From: Phycisphaerales bacterium
Lineage (GTDB): Bacteria > Planctomycetota > Phycisphaerae > Phycisphaerales > UBA1924
Direction of reading: 5' to 3'
Assembly (NCBI GenBank): GCA_040221175.1
Contig: JAVJVK010000007.1
Span: 186,001 to 250,000, forward strand
Length of the DNA: 64,000 nucleotides
Part shown: in pieces, positions 41,876 to 50,527 of the stretch
How positions within the stretch are numbered: position 1 is the stretch's first letter
Layout of the letters: each line of letters opens with the position of its first letter
Program-made: the position numbers and the translations under genes
Notes under the pieces: model-generated
What the model was told of the DNA's origin: nothing
The model's input: only the letters and a program-made list of their open reading frames with translations
Database searches by the model: none

Positions 41876-44200
41876 ATGTCACCCCTTCCTGCCCCTGGGT
41901 TTCGTTCGCTTGCGTGCAGCGTGTCTGCGTTCTCGATCCTGAGCCTTTGCGGGCTGGCGGCGGGCCAGCAAGTCGCGCCCGAGCCGCAGGCCGCCGGGCC
42001 GTATGAGGATCACAAGCTGGTTCGCCTGCCTGCGGCAACGCGTCGGGTGGTGCAGGCCATCGAGTCGCTGGACGCCGACGTCTGGACGCACACCATCCGC
42101 CCGATGCAGCCAATCGAGCTGCGGCTCGATCCCGAGCAATATGCGCGATTCGTGGACCTGGAACTCACCCACGACGTGCTGGTCGACGACTTGCAGGCCG
42201 TGGTCGATGCCGAGCGTGCGCGGATCGAAGCCCGCCAGCAGCAGGACGACCTGACGTTCTACGACGAGTATCGGACCCTGGATGACTTCTGGGTACGGTG
42301 GCAGCAGATCTCGGACATCAACCCCGACGTGGCCGGCTTCCAGGTGATCGGCCAGTCGCTTGAGGGGCGCGACATGCCCGGCTTCGTGCTCAACGGCAAC
42401 GGGGCCCAGGGCAAGCCGGTCATGCTGATCAATGCCTGCCAGCACGCCCGCGAGTGGGTCAGCCCTGCGGCGGTGACGTATCTCATCGAGCAGTTGGTGG
42501 ATGGCTACGGCGATGATCCGCGCATCACCAGGCTGCTGGACGAGCTCGAGTGGGTGATCGTGCCCATGATGAACCCCGACGGCTTCGACTTCACCTGGAC
42601 GGACGAGCGCTTCTGGCGCAAGAACCGGCGCGACATCGACGGCAGCGACGAGTTCGGCGTTGACCTGAACCGCAACTGGTCGGTCGCGTGGGGCCAGCCG
42701 GGGGCGAGCGGCGACCCGGCGAGCCAGACCTATCGCGGCGCGGGGCCGTTCAGCGAGCCCGAGCTGCAGACGTTCACCGCGTTCGTGGGCGATCGTCGCG
42801 ATCGCACCGTGATCCACCTGGACGTGCATACGTACGGCCAGCTCGTGCTGCATCCGCTTGGCTATTCGTTCGAGCCTTCCGAGGATGACTCGGTGTTCCA
42901 GGAACTCGGCGAGGTGATGGCCGGCGGCATCTTCGAGGAAACCGGCGCCGACTACTTCGTGGGCCAGGGCAGCAGCGGGCTCTACCTCACCAGCGGTTCG
43001 GCCAAGGACTGGGTGTACGGCGAGACCGCTGGCGAGGGCTTCGGCTGGACGATCGAGTTACGGCCGATCGCCAGCGGCCTGGGCGGGTTTGACCCGGAGC
43101 CGGACCAGATCCTGCCGGCCGGCCGTGAGCTGCTCGAGGGCGTGCTTCGCGCTGCCGAGAAGATGGCCGAGCCGCTGCGCTTCCACGTCACCCCGCAAGC
43201 GTCCGGCGCGCCGGTGGGCGAGGCGTCGCTGCGGTTGTTCGAGGTGCGCAATGGAGTCGACGAACTCGACCCGGCCACGGTCCGCGGGTTCGTTCGCACG
43301 AGCCCGAGCAACGACTTCGTGCCCGCGACGGTGCAGTTGATCGAGGGCGAGGATTACTCGATCGAGATTCCCGCGCTGCAATGCGGCGAGCTGGGCGAGT
43401 TCTACGTCGAGGCGGCAACGTTGGACGGCACGGTGTACCGCTATCCGGCCGCGGGCGTGCTGACGCAGCGGTCGACTGATCCGATCGTGGTGTCGCGCGA
43501 CGCGTGCGAAGTGGTAGGCGACTGGATCGCCGGACTGCCCGACGACACGGCCGTCCGTGGCCAGTGGGGCAACGCCGACCCCGAAGCGACCGATGCACAG
43601 CCGGAAGACGATGCGTCGGCGGACGGCACCAACGGCTGGTTCACCGATGGTCGGGCGGGCAGCGCGCTGGGGGACTTTGATGTGGATGATGGATTCACGT
43701 CGCTGGTCTCGCCGGTGTTCGACGCGACGATGACCGGCGGCAAGGTCAACCCCGAGGCGTTCGTGTCGTTCGCGCTCTGGTACAGCAACGACCAGGGTTC
43801 GGCGCCCGGGCAGGACACGTTTGCCGTCTTCATCAGCAACGACGATGGCGTGTCGTGGGAGTTGCTCGACGCGACACAGCAATCGACCGACGGTTGGGAG
43901 ACCAGGCGATATCGCATCGGCGACGTGCTCGAGCCAACCGATCAGATGCGGTTGCTGTTCATCGCCGCCGACGAGGACCGTGGCTCGATCGTCGAGGCAG
44001 GCATCGACGAGCTGATGGTGGAGGTCGACTGCGGTCCGCCGCATCCGGCCGATCTGGACCGTGACGGTTCGCTGACGCTGTTTGACTTCCTGCTCTTCCA
44101 GTCGCTGTGGGAGGCGGGCGATCCGGCCGCGGACATCGATCGCGACGGCGCCTTTACCCTGTTTGACTTCCTGGGCTATCAGACGCTGTTTGATTCCTGA
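41876..44200 (+). CDS. Exported M14 zinc carboxypeptidase with dockerin-like tail
   Basis: A 774-residue secreted metallopeptidase that should remove C-terminal residues from peptides. A signal sequence (LACSVSAFSILSLCGLAAGQ) is followed by a propeptide-like region and the M14 catalytic domain (~125-430). Zinc ligands are His189 and Glu192 in INACQHAREWVSP and a His near 318 in HLDVHTYGQL. Substrate-binding VDLNRNWS and the catalytic Glu in WTIELRP (~394) are present. Two further beta domains follow (one with DDGFTSLVSPVFDATM). The tail has loops DLDRDGSLTLFD and DIDRDGAFTLFD but ends LFDS without the usual GC. GGAGA is 8 bases before ATG 41876. Confidence 0.93.
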   Translation: MSPLPAPGFRSLACSVSAFSILSLCGLAAGQQVAPEPQAAGPYEDHKLVRLPAATRRVVQAIESLDADVWTHTIRPMQPIELRLDPEQYARFVDLELTHDVLVDDLQAVVDAERARIEARQQQDDLTFYDEYRTLDDFWVRWQQISDINPDVAGFQVIGQSLEGRDMPGFVLNGNGAQGKPVMLINACQHAREWVSPAAVTYLIEQLVDGYGDDPRITRLLDELEWVIVPMMNPDGFDFTWTDERFWRKNRRDIDGSDEFGVDLNRNWSVAWGQPGASGDPASQTYRGAGPFSEPELQTFTAFVGDRRDRTVIHLDVHTYGQLVLHPLGYSFEPSEDDSVFQELGEVMAGGIFEETGADYFVGQGSSGLYLTSGSAKDWVYGETAGEGFGWTIELRPIASGLGGFDPEPDQILPAGRELLEGVLRAAEKMAEPLRFHVTPQASGAPVGEASLRLFEVRNGVDELDPATVRGFVRTSPSNDFVPATVQLIEGEDYSIEIPALQCGELGEFYVEAATLDGTVYRYPAAGVLTQRSTDPIVVSRDACEVVGDWIAGLPDDTAVRGQWGNADPEATDAQPEDDASADGTNGWFTDGRAGSALGDFDVDDGFTSLVSPVFDATMTGGKVNPEAFVSFALWYSNDQGSAPGQDTFAVFISNDDGVSWELLDATQQSTDGWETRRYRIGDVLEPTDQMRLLFIAADEDRGSIVEAGIDELMVEVDCGPPHPADLDRDGSLTLFDFLLFQSLWEAGDPAADIDRDGAFTLFDFLGYQTLFDS

Positions 44201-44304
44201 ATTGGCATGAAAACGACAGGAATCTCGAAGATCGACGCATGAGTCAGACGCTTTTCTTTCGCTCTTGAGTGTGGCACGCACACCAAGCATGAAAGGAAAG
44301 AGCC

Positions 44305-45429
44305 ATGCGTACGCACTCGTGGAAAATCAGTCTGATTGCGGCCGCGGCGGCCTTGCTGGCCGGCGGCCTTTCGCCCGCGCTCGCCCAGCCGACGTGCAGG
44401 GCCGATCTGGACGGAGACGGTCGGCTGACCATCTTCGACTTCCTGGCGTTCCAGAACGCCTTCGTCACCGGCGATCCGCTGGCCGACTGGGACGGCGATG
44501 GTGAGCTGACGCTCTTCGACTTCCTTGCCTACCAGAACGACTTCGATCGCGGCTGCGATCCGCTGCCCGGTTGCCGCGACTTCCAGGTGATCGATCCGTT
44601 CGAAGCGCAGTACGGGGAGAACATCGAGCTGGGCCTGTACAACCAGATGCAGGTCGACGTGCCGGCGATCATCCCGCTGGGGCCCGACTTCACGCAGGTG
44701 CAGGCGCCGCGCAGCAGCCACCTGCCGTATGAATACTTCGAGGACTTCCAGCTGGGCTTCTGCGGCGATCTTGGTCAGTTCGAGCTGCGGATCAACGAGC
44801 CGGGCGTGTACCACCTGGTGCGCTTCGGCCCGACGGGCACGGACATCACCGCCGTGTTCGCCGGCGTGACCGCCGAGATCGAGAGCGACAAGGACGCCAA
44901 GACGGGCACCAGCTCGACGCTCGAGATCCACGAGCCCGACCTGGTGATCTCCGACAAGGTGGGCACGCACTCGCTGCGGTGGAAGTACTACATGGATCAG
45001 GAGGGCTACACCGTCGAGGAGGTCACCGACGTGGCCGACGCGACCATGGAGGTCTGCGACGCCAAGCCCGTGAAGAAGCTGATCATCGCCAATCACGGCA
45101 CCGACGGCCAGATCTCGATGGGCGACGGCAACACGCGGCAGGACGGCAAGTGGATCGGCAAGGACGCCGACAACGGCAAGCTCGGCGCCTACCAGACGTT
45201 CGTCGACGCCCTGAAGGAAGACGGGAAGTTCGCCAACGACGCGGAGATCTGCCTGATCGGCTGCAACGTGGGCGACGGCACCGAGGGCCAGAACCTGGTG
45301 GACTGCCTGGCCATGGACCTGGGCGTCACGGTTCGGGCCACCAAGGGCACCGTGACCTACACGCAGCGCAAGGACGGCACGGTCGAGGTGAGCCAGTCGG
45401 GCTCGGGGTGGACCGTCGGCACGCCGTAA
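44305..45429 (+). CDS. Exported protein with N-terminal dockerin-like repeat and C-terminal DUF4347-like domain
   Basis: A 374-residue secreted protein. After the signal peptide (MRTHSWKISLIAAAAALLAG, cleaved near LAQ) the dockerin-like pair comes first (DLDGDGRLTIFDFLAFQNAF, then DWDGDGELTLFD and FDRGCD), unlike the other proteins in which it is last. A middle beta domain has FQVIDPFEAQYGENIELGLY. The C-terminal ~130 residues (KKLIIANHGTDGQISMGDGN, AYQTFVDALKEDG, AEICLIGCNVGDGTEGQNLV, CLAMDLGVTVRATKGTVTYT) match the DUF4347 / caspase-like 'ISHG...GCNVA' pattern. The candidate His and Cys (in NHGT and GCNV) are both present. GGAAAGAG precedes ATG 44305. Confidence 0.85.
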   Translation: MRTHSWKISLIAAAAALLAGGLSPALAQPTCRADLDGDGRLTIFDFLAFQNAFVTGDPLADWDGDGELTLFDFLAYQNDFDRGCDPLPGCRDFQVIDPFEAQYGENIELGLYNQMQVDVPAIIPLGPDFTQVQAPRSSHLPYEYFEDFQLGFCGDLGQFELRINEPGVYHLVRFGPTGTDITAVFAGVTAEIESDKDAKTGTSSTLEIHEPDLVISDKVGTHSLRWKYYMDQEGYTVEEVTDVADATMEVCDAKPVKKLIIANHGTDGQISMGDGNTRQDGKWIGKDADNGKLGAYQTFVDALKEDGKFANDAEICLIGCNVGDGTEGQNLVDCLAMDLGVTVRATKGTVTYTQRKDGTVEVSQSGSGWTVGTP

Positions 45430-45450
45430 CAAGCCGACTCGTCGAACAAC

Positions 45451-45479
45451 GAACGCCCGGGCGAGAGGCTCGGGCGTTC
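45451..45479. terminator. Bidirectional terminator
   Basis: GAACGCCCG and CGGGCGTTC form a 9-bp stem with an 11-base loop, followed by a (TTGC)n stretch on the plus strand. It lies between convergent genes. Confidence 0.8.
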
Positions 45480-45506
45480 TTGCTTGCTTGCTTGAGTGCG
45501 GGAGTT

Positions 45507-45968
45507 TCAGGCCGCGTGACGTTCGACGGCTTCGATGGCGCGCATCACGTCGCGGCAGATGGGGAAAAGGCGGTCCAGGCGGGTGAGCTTGAAGAGGCAC
45601 TCCACGTTGGCCGCGGCATTGACCAGGGCGACGCGGCCGCCGGCCTTCTGCAGGCGGGTAAGCAGTTCGACGAGCACGCCGATGCAGGCCGAGTCCATGT
45701 AGTCGACGTTCTGGAGGTCGAGCACGACGTGGCGGGCGGGGGTCTGGCCGGGCTCTGTGAGCTTGTCGGTCAGGGCGACGACCAGGGCGGCGGCCTCGTT
45801 GCCCGAGAGCGTGCGCTCGCGCAGCGTGGCGATGATGGTGCTGCCGAAGCGATCGAACGTGGCCATGCCCGAAGCGTCCGAAGCCTGGGCGGCCATGGAC
45901 TCGACGTCGGGTCCCCGCTGGTTGTCGGGGCGCTTGGAGTTGTCCTTGCCAAACAGGCGTGAGAGCAT
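45507..45968 (-). CDS. STAS-domain protein (anti-sigma-factor antagonist type)
   Basis: A 153-residue cytoplasmic protein. After a ~35-residue polar N-terminal extension it has a STAS fold: TFDRFGSTIIATLRERTLSG, HVVLDLQNVDYMDSACIGVL, and GGRVALVNAAANVECLFKLT. The Asp-Ser in YMDSACIGVLVELL is at the usual phosphorylation site of SpoIIAA/RsbV-type antagonists. It probably takes part in partner switching with a kinase/anti-sigma factor not present here. AAGGGGG lies 5 bases before ATG 45968. It follows the small gene at 46014 on the same strand by 45 bases. Confidence 0.9.
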   Translation of the reverse strand: MLSRLFGKDNSKRPDNQRGPDVESMAAQASDASGMATFDRFGSTIIATLRERTLSGNEAAALVVALTDKLTEPGQTPARHVVLDLQNVDYMDSACIGVLVELLTRLQKAGGRVALVNAAANVECLFKLTRLDRLFPICRDVMRAIEAVERHAA

Positions 45969-46013
45969 GGCGTCCCCCTTACGTGAGACTGGTGCGGTCG
46001 GAAGCGACGGGGC

Positions 46014-46319
46014 TTAGCGAACCCAGCCGTGGGCCGGTCCCGAATTGTCGGGGCGGTTTCGGCGAAGGGGCTTGGCCTTAAGTCGGCCGGGCTGCGCCTC
46101 GGTCGGCTCTTCGGTCTCTGGAATCACCGCGGGCGAGCCCGGGGTGGGATTGGCGGCCGGTACGGCCGGCGCCGGCGTGGGCTGTGCCGGCACGTGGGCC
46201 GGCGAGGGCACGGGCGGCGTCGAGCCGTGCGTGCGCTTCTGCTGGGCCTCGTCGAGCGATCGATCGAGCTTCTTCAGGATGTTGCGGAGTTCCTCGAACT
46301 CCCGCTTGCCGTTTTCCAT
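46014..46319 (-). CDS. Small proline-rich protein of unknown function (101 aa)
   Basis: ATG 46319 is preceded by GGGAGG. The N-terminal ~30 residues (MENGKREFEELRNILKKLDR) form a charged helix. Residues ~35-75 are Pro/Ala-rich (PAHVPAQPTPAPAVPAANPT), and the C-terminus is basic (RLKAKPLRRNRPDNSG). There is no signal peptide or membrane segment. Being upstream of the STAS gene on the same strand, it is likely co-transcribed with it. No family is recognised. A larger open frame extends far upstream but is antisense to the gene at 46521 and lacks support. Confidence 0.65.
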   Translation of the reverse strand: MENGKREFEELRNILKKLDRSLDEAQQKRTHGSTPPVPSPAHVPAQPTPAPAVPAANPTPGSPAVIPETEEPTEAQPGRLKAKPLRRNRPDNSGPAHGWVR

Positions 46320-46520
46320 AGTCGTGCCTCCCGCACCTTGGTTGCCTTCAGGCATCGGCGCGATCCGGACGCCACTTTCTTCAAAGTGAAGACGGGCACG
46401 GAGTTTGTGAACCCATTCGCCCCCAGGGCCCTCCAGGACGCCCTGCGGGCGAAATCGTTTTGGGAGTTCGCGGACTTTGGGGTACCCTGCGTGCGCGAAG
46501 TGCGACACCGGGGGCCGAGT

Positions 46521-47690
46521 ATGGGGGAACTTCTGGACATTCGACGCGCCGCGCGTTGCCTCGCGGCCCTTCTGGTGGTGGTGCTGGGGTGCCTGGCCCT
46601 TGGGATGGAGCGTCAAGGCACCGCCGTGGTCTTGCATGTGCGGGTGGAGGGGCACATTGATTCGGTAGCCATGGTCCGAGAACTTCAGGGCCACCTTGAA
46701 CGCGGCGCCGATCCGAGGTTTGAGGGTGTTTTGCTTGAGCTGGGGCCCGGCCGGATCCGCGATGACTTGGCATGGACGCTCGGTTCGGCGATCTCGGCGG
46801 CTCGTTCGCCGGTGTGGGTGTGGCTGGCCGGGGATGGCGGCGATGCGGGCCCCGAGCAACTCGAGCTTGCCATGCTGGGGACGGCTTCGTGGATCGATCC
46901 GGGGGTTTCGGTGGTGTGGGAAGGCCCGCCGGCGTGCGGCGAGTTGATGCCCGAAACGGTGGATCGGGACCGCATGGTCCGAGAACGCTACTCGTCGCTC
47001 TGGGTGGCTCTGGAGCGGCGCGGCGCGAACACCCGGCTGGCGGAAGGGCTGTTGCGCCCTTCGGCCCCACTGCGGGCCACGCGCGTGGTCGCGGGCGAGT
47101 GCGAACTGGTCCAGGGGCCGGTGGCACCCGGGGAAGACCGGGGGCTGCTGACGCTGGTCGAACCGGTCGCCAATGGCGGGACCCGCGGGCACGTGCCCCC
47201 GAGCGTCGCCGTGGCGCTGCACATGGTGGATGGGGTTGAGCGATCGGCTCGGCTCGTTCTTCGGCGGGCGTTGGGCGAGGATGCCGCGCGGGGCCTGCGC
47301 ACGGAGCGTGTAAGCCTGAAGAGCGATCTGGCAGCCCAGATCGAGGAAGCGCATAAGCAGATCGCCATCGCGCGGGCCGAAGCGGCGCTGGCCCGCGACC
47401 AGTTGCGTGAGCGCATCGAGAGCGGGCTGGGCCGGGGCGCGTACGACAGGGCGGTGCGGGCGCGGGCCCGAGAGGCGCTGGCCACGGTGGAGCGGGGGGA
47501 GGCCGCGCTCCAGCAGTTCGAGTCGCTGGCGGACGAGCACCCCGAGGTGCTGCGAACGCGGGCGCCGGTGCAGGCCGACCTGCCGGGCGTGGAGGAAACG
47601 GCCGCCCGGGCCTGGGCACGGGAGATCGAGTACATCCGACGCGGCTTGGCCTCGACCCGGGCCGAGGCGATGGCGGAGTCTCAGGGATAG
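46521..47690 (+). CDS. Membrane-anchored protein with ClpP/SppA-like region and coiled coil (389 aa)
   Basis: A short membrane helix (residues ~13-28, LAALLVVVLGCLALG) is followed by a ~110-residue region (VVLHVRVEGHIDSVAMVREL, FEGVLLELGPGRIRDDLAWT, ARSPVWVWLAGDGGDAGPEQ, MLGTASWIDPGVSVVWEG). This reads like the N-terminal half of an NfeD/SppA ClpP-fold protease domain, but no serine nucleophile in the expected position or catalytic Lys could be identified. The C-terminal half is a coiled coil (LKSDLAAQIEEAHKQIAIAR onward). ATG 46521 is the first Met before the membrane helix; no strong Shine-Dalgarno site is seen. It may be a catalytically dead relative; the family remains unconfirmed. Confidence 0.7.
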   Translation: MGELLDIRRAARCLAALLVVVLGCLALGMERQGTAVVLHVRVEGHIDSVAMVRELQGHLERGADPRFEGVLLELGPGRIRDDLAWTLGSAISAARSPVWVWLAGDGGDAGPEQLELAMLGTASWIDPGVSVVWEGPPACGELMPETVDRDRMVRERYSSLWVALERRGANTRLAEGLLRPSAPLRATRVVAGECELVQGPVAPGEDRGLLTLVEPVANGGTRGHVPPSVAVALHMVDGVERSARLVLRRALGEDAARGLRTERVSLKSDLAAQIEEAHKQIAIARAEAALARDQLRERIESGLGRGAYDRAVRARAREALATVERGEAALQQFESLADEHPEVLRTRAPVQADLPGVEETAARAWAREIEYIRRGLASTRAEAMAESQG

Positions 47691-47737
47691 TGACTATCTC
47701 TGCGGGACCTCGTCGATCGGCCGGGCGAGCGGGTCGC

Positions 47738-47743
47738 TATTGT
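47738..47743 (+). promoter_or_regulatory. -10-like hexamer, leaderless type
   Basis: TATTGT lies 7 bases before ATG 47751, and no Shine-Dalgarno site is seen. Confidence 0.4.
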
Positions 47744-47750
47744 GGCCTCT

Positions 47751-48437
47751 ATGAGCGGTGTGAATGGAGAAGGTGCGTCTGAGGCCACGGGGGGTGACGG
47801 CGCCGACGTCGTGTCTCGCGGCGGCGGGCAGGGCGGCCGGAAGGGCAACTCGCCGCTCGCCTCAGCCAGCCACGCGATGGCGCTGCGCGAGGCCTTCTGG
47901 CACGACATGTGTCGGGAGATCCTGACCACGCTGTCGGCCGAGATGTTCCGCCGCCAGGCCCAGACGCCGGCGATGGAACTGCCCGGCGGGGGGCAACTCG
48001 TCAGCAGCGTGGCGCCCTCGCAGCCCGAACCCGAGTTGTTCGACGGGCGAATGGCCATCCTGACCCACGGGGGCGAACGGATCCCCATCGGCGAGGTGCA
48101 CCCGATGCTGGCGTGCGGTGTCATGGGCGACGACGCCGACCGGGCGGTGTCGCAGGCCGTCGAGTGCAGCATCTTTCAGGTGAAGACGCCGGCGGGGGAG
48201 TTGTACACGATTCCGGTGCACGAGATCCGAGCATTCCACGCCCTGACGCCGGAATTGATGGAGCGAATCGAAGAAGCGGGGCGTCAGAACCGTTCGCTGC
48301 GCCGGGGCAGCGAGGGGCGCGAGATGCCGTTTGGCTTCGAGGCGTACACGTCGCTGGCCCGCGGAGAGCGTGAGAACCAGAAGGATGACCCGTACTACCC
48401 GGCACCGGAAGAAGCCGCTTCTGGCGGCGGGCGCTGA
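47751..48437 (+). CDS. Protein of unknown function (228 aa)
   Basis: A soluble protein without signal or membrane sequences. The N-terminal ~35 residues are low complexity (Gly/Ser/Ala). The ordered part has a helix (SASHAMALREAFWHDMCREI), a beta region (LFDGRMAILTHGGERIPIGE, CSIFQVKTPAGELYTIPVHE) and another helix (LTPELMERIEEAGRQNRSLR). No catalytic motif was found. It is followed 15 bases later by a glycosyltransferase on the same strand, so the two are likely in one operon. I do not recognise the family. Confidence 0.7.
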   Translation: MSGVNGEGASEATGGDGADVVSRGGGQGGRKGNSPLASASHAMALREAFWHDMCREILTTLSAEMFRRQAQTPAMELPGGGQLVSSVAPSQPEPELFDGRMAILTHGGERIPIGEVHPMLACGVMGDDADRAVSQAVECSIFQVKTPAGELYTIPVHEIRAFHALTPELMERIEEAGRQNRSLRRGSEGREMPFGFEAYTSLARGERENQKDDPYYPAPEEAASGGGR

Positions 48438-48452
48438 GCTCCAGGAGCGTGC

Positions 48453-49178
48453 ATGACCCGAACGTTGCTTGCCATTCCCGTCTACAACGAAGAGAAGTAC
48501 GTGGAGCGCGTGCTCGGTCGCGTGAGCGCGTATCTGCCCGACGTGCTGGTGCTTGATGACGGCTCGACCGACCAGACGCCCTCGCTGCTGGCGAAGTTTC
48601 CGGTGGAGGTCATCCGCCACGCGCACAACCGGGGGTACGGACGCTCGCTGATGGACGCGTTCCGGTGGGCCGCGGTGGACCGGTTCGACTGGGTCATCAC
48701 GATGGATTGCGACGAGCAGCACGAGCCGGCGTCCATTCCCGATTTCCTGGAGGCCATCGAGCGTGACGACCTGGACGTCGTCAGCGGCTCGCGATATTTG
48801 GACGTGCACCCCGAGAACGACGCGCCGCCCGAGGAGCGACGGCGCATCAACGGGATGATCACCGAAGAACTGAACGGCCGGCTTGGCCTGAAGCTGACCG
48901 ACGCGTTCTGCGGCTTCAAGGCCTACCGCGTATCGGCGCTCAACCGGCTGAACCTGGACGTCGACGGCTACGCATTCCCGATGCAGTTCTGGGTGCAGGC
49001 CGTGGCCGCGGGGCTGCGCATTGGTGAGCTCCCGGTTCGTCTGATCTATAACGACGCGACGCGTTCGTTCGGCGGGCCACTGGACGATCATGATCACCGG
49101 TTGACGCACTACCGCGAGGTGTTGACGCGCGAGCTCGAGCGATGCGCCGATCGGTTGCCGCGGCGATGTCCGGCGTGA
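48453..49178 (+). CDS. Family 2 glycosyltransferase (dolichyl-phosphate mannosyltransferase-like)
   Basis: A 241-residue GT-A fold enzyme that would transfer a sugar from a nucleotide donor, possibly to a polyprenyl phosphate. The N-terminus has the classic pattern LLAIPVYNEEKYVERVL, VLVLDDGSTDQTPSLL, and the metal-binding DxD-like WVITMDCDEQHEP. GSRYLDVHPENDAPP and a later LTDAFCGFKAYRVSALNRLN match GT2 polyprenyl-phosphate glycosyltransferases. No C-terminal membrane domain is present. AGGAG lies 6 bases before ATG 48453. The downstream gene overlaps it by 37 bases. Confidence 0.92.
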   Translation: MTRTLLAIPVYNEEKYVERVLGRVSAYLPDVLVLDDGSTDQTPSLLAKFPVEVIRHAHNRGYGRSLMDAFRWAAVDRFDWVITMDCDEQHEPASIPDFLEAIERDDLDVVSGSRYLDVHPENDAPPEERRRINGMITEELNGRLGLKLTDAFCGFKAYRVSALNRLNLDVDGYAFPMQFWVQAVAAGLRIGELPVRLIYNDATRSFGGPLDDHDHRLTHYREVLTRELERCADRLPRRCPA

Positions 49179-50527
49179 TAGATCGCCTGCTCGACTCGGT
49201 CGTCGTGCGCGCCGAGGCGGGCGCATCGGTGGGTGCGTTGCGATCGCCAACGGCCGCGAAGGCGGCGGCGCGGGCCGAGCTTGGTTTGCCGACGGATCGG
49301 CCCATCGTGATGGTGGGCCACCAGGCGGAGGTGTGGCACGCGGGCATCCTTGCAAAGCTGTGCGCAGCGGCTGCGATCGCGGCGCGGCACGACGCGGCGC
49401 TCGTGTGGTTGACGCCCGACCAGGACGCCAACGAACCAACGATGGTGGCGTATCCGGCCCAGACGCACGAGGGGCGGCTGAAGCGGCGCGAGTGGCTGGT
49501 CGACGCGTCGGCGTTCGTCAGGCCCGGCACGCCGACGGGTTCGCGGCTGGCGATCGAGCCGGGGAGCGTTCCGCGCGACGCGCGCACGGAGTGGCCGCAC
49601 TCGGCTGCGCGTGATGGTTTGGAGCGGATTCGGGCGGCGCTCGAAGACCGGCGGGGCGAAGCATCGCTTGCCCGGCAGTACACGATGGCGGCGCTCGACA
49701 TCGTGCAGGAAGGACTGGGCGTATCGGTCGATCGCGTGCTGATGGCGTCGGAGATGTCGCGGGGGGCCGCGTTCGGCATGTGGAGCGAGCGCATGCGGCG
49801 CGAGGCGCGCGGGTGCGTACTGGCGTACAACGCGGCGGCGCAGAAATGGCCCGAAGCAGGCGTACGCGATCTGGAGATGGGGCCGCGGTGGGAGCTGCCG
49901 CTGTGGGCGTTGACGCCGGAGAAGCCCAGGCAGGCGGTGTACGGCGACGGTGAGCTGTCCGGCCGGCTCGCGCCGCGTGCGTTGGCGATGACTGGCTTTG
50001 CGCGCACGTTGCTGTGCGACGCGTGGGTGATGGGCACGGGCGGCGAGGCGTACGACGCGGTGACGCGGGCCTGGCTGGAGGCGTGGATGGGCACGGCGGA
50101 CTTGTCACCGGGCGTCGTGGCAACCGCGACGCTCCGCATGCCGCTGCGAGAGGGTCCGTTGCCCGATGCCGAACGCGCCGCCGACGCGGCGTGGCGTGTG
50201 CACCATGCAAAGCACCATCCGGCGATGCTCGATCAGGAAGACCGGCAGCGCAAACGCGATCGATTGGTGCTGGCGATGGCATCTGCGCCGCGGCACTCAC
50301 TCGAGCGAAAGAAGCTCTTCAGCGAGATGCGCGACGTGTTGCATCGGGCTCGGCATGAAGGAGAGGCTCACCTCGAATCGCTGCGGCGCGAGGCCGAGGA
50401 AGAGCACCAGCGGTTGCAGGACATGGAGCAGGTGCTCGATCGCACGTGGCCTTTTGCCTTGCACGATGATTCGGCGTTGAAGGAACTGGATGCGCGGGTT
50501 CGCGATGCCGCGGAGGTGCTGGCGTGA
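49142..50527 (+). CDS. BshC-like protein (putative cysteine-adding enzyme of bacillithiol-type synthesis)
   Basis: A 461-residue soluble protein that overlaps the glycosyltransferase by 37 bases; an internal Met at 49166 is an alternative start. Features reminiscent of BshC are VMVGHQAEVWHAGILAKLCA (BshC has a similar TGQQ..L..GPLY..K motif), LVWLTPDQDANEPTM, and ARTLLCDAWVMGTGGEAYDA. A C-terminal coiled coil (LERKKLFSEMRDVLHRARHE and beyond) is also found in BshC. BshC joins cysteine to glucosaminyl-malate. Similarity is weak, so this is a hypothesis; a BshB1-like deacetylase is encoded at 62938. The next gene overlaps in a GTGA. Confidence 0.5.
   Translation: MRRSVAAAMSGVIDRLLDSVVVRAEAGASVGALRSPTAAKAAARAELGLPTDRPIVMVGHQAEVWHAGILAKLCAAAAIAARHDAALVWLTPDQDANEPTMVAYPAQTHEGRLKRREWLVDASAFVRPGTPTGSRLAIEPGSVPRDARTEWPHSAARDGLERIRAALEDRRGEASLARQYTMAALDIVQEGLGVSVDRVLMASEMSRGAAFGMWSERMRREARGCVLAYNAAAQKWPEAGVRDLEMGPRWELPLWALTPEKPRQAVYGDGELSGRLAPRALAMTGFARTLLCDAWVMGTGGEAYDAVTRAWLEAWMGTADLSPGVVATATLRMPLREGPLPDAERAADAAWRVHHAKHHPAMLDQEDRQRKRDRLVLAMASAPRHSLERKKLFSEMRDVLHRARHEGEAHLESLRREAEEEHQRLQDMEQVLDRTWPFALHDDSALKELDARVRDAAEVLA

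Noticed and set aside
45475-45495. Short (TTGC)n tandem repeat as a phase-variation tract
   Set aside because: Only about four imperfect units directly after a terminator and outside any coding or promoter region, so variation there would have no clear effect.
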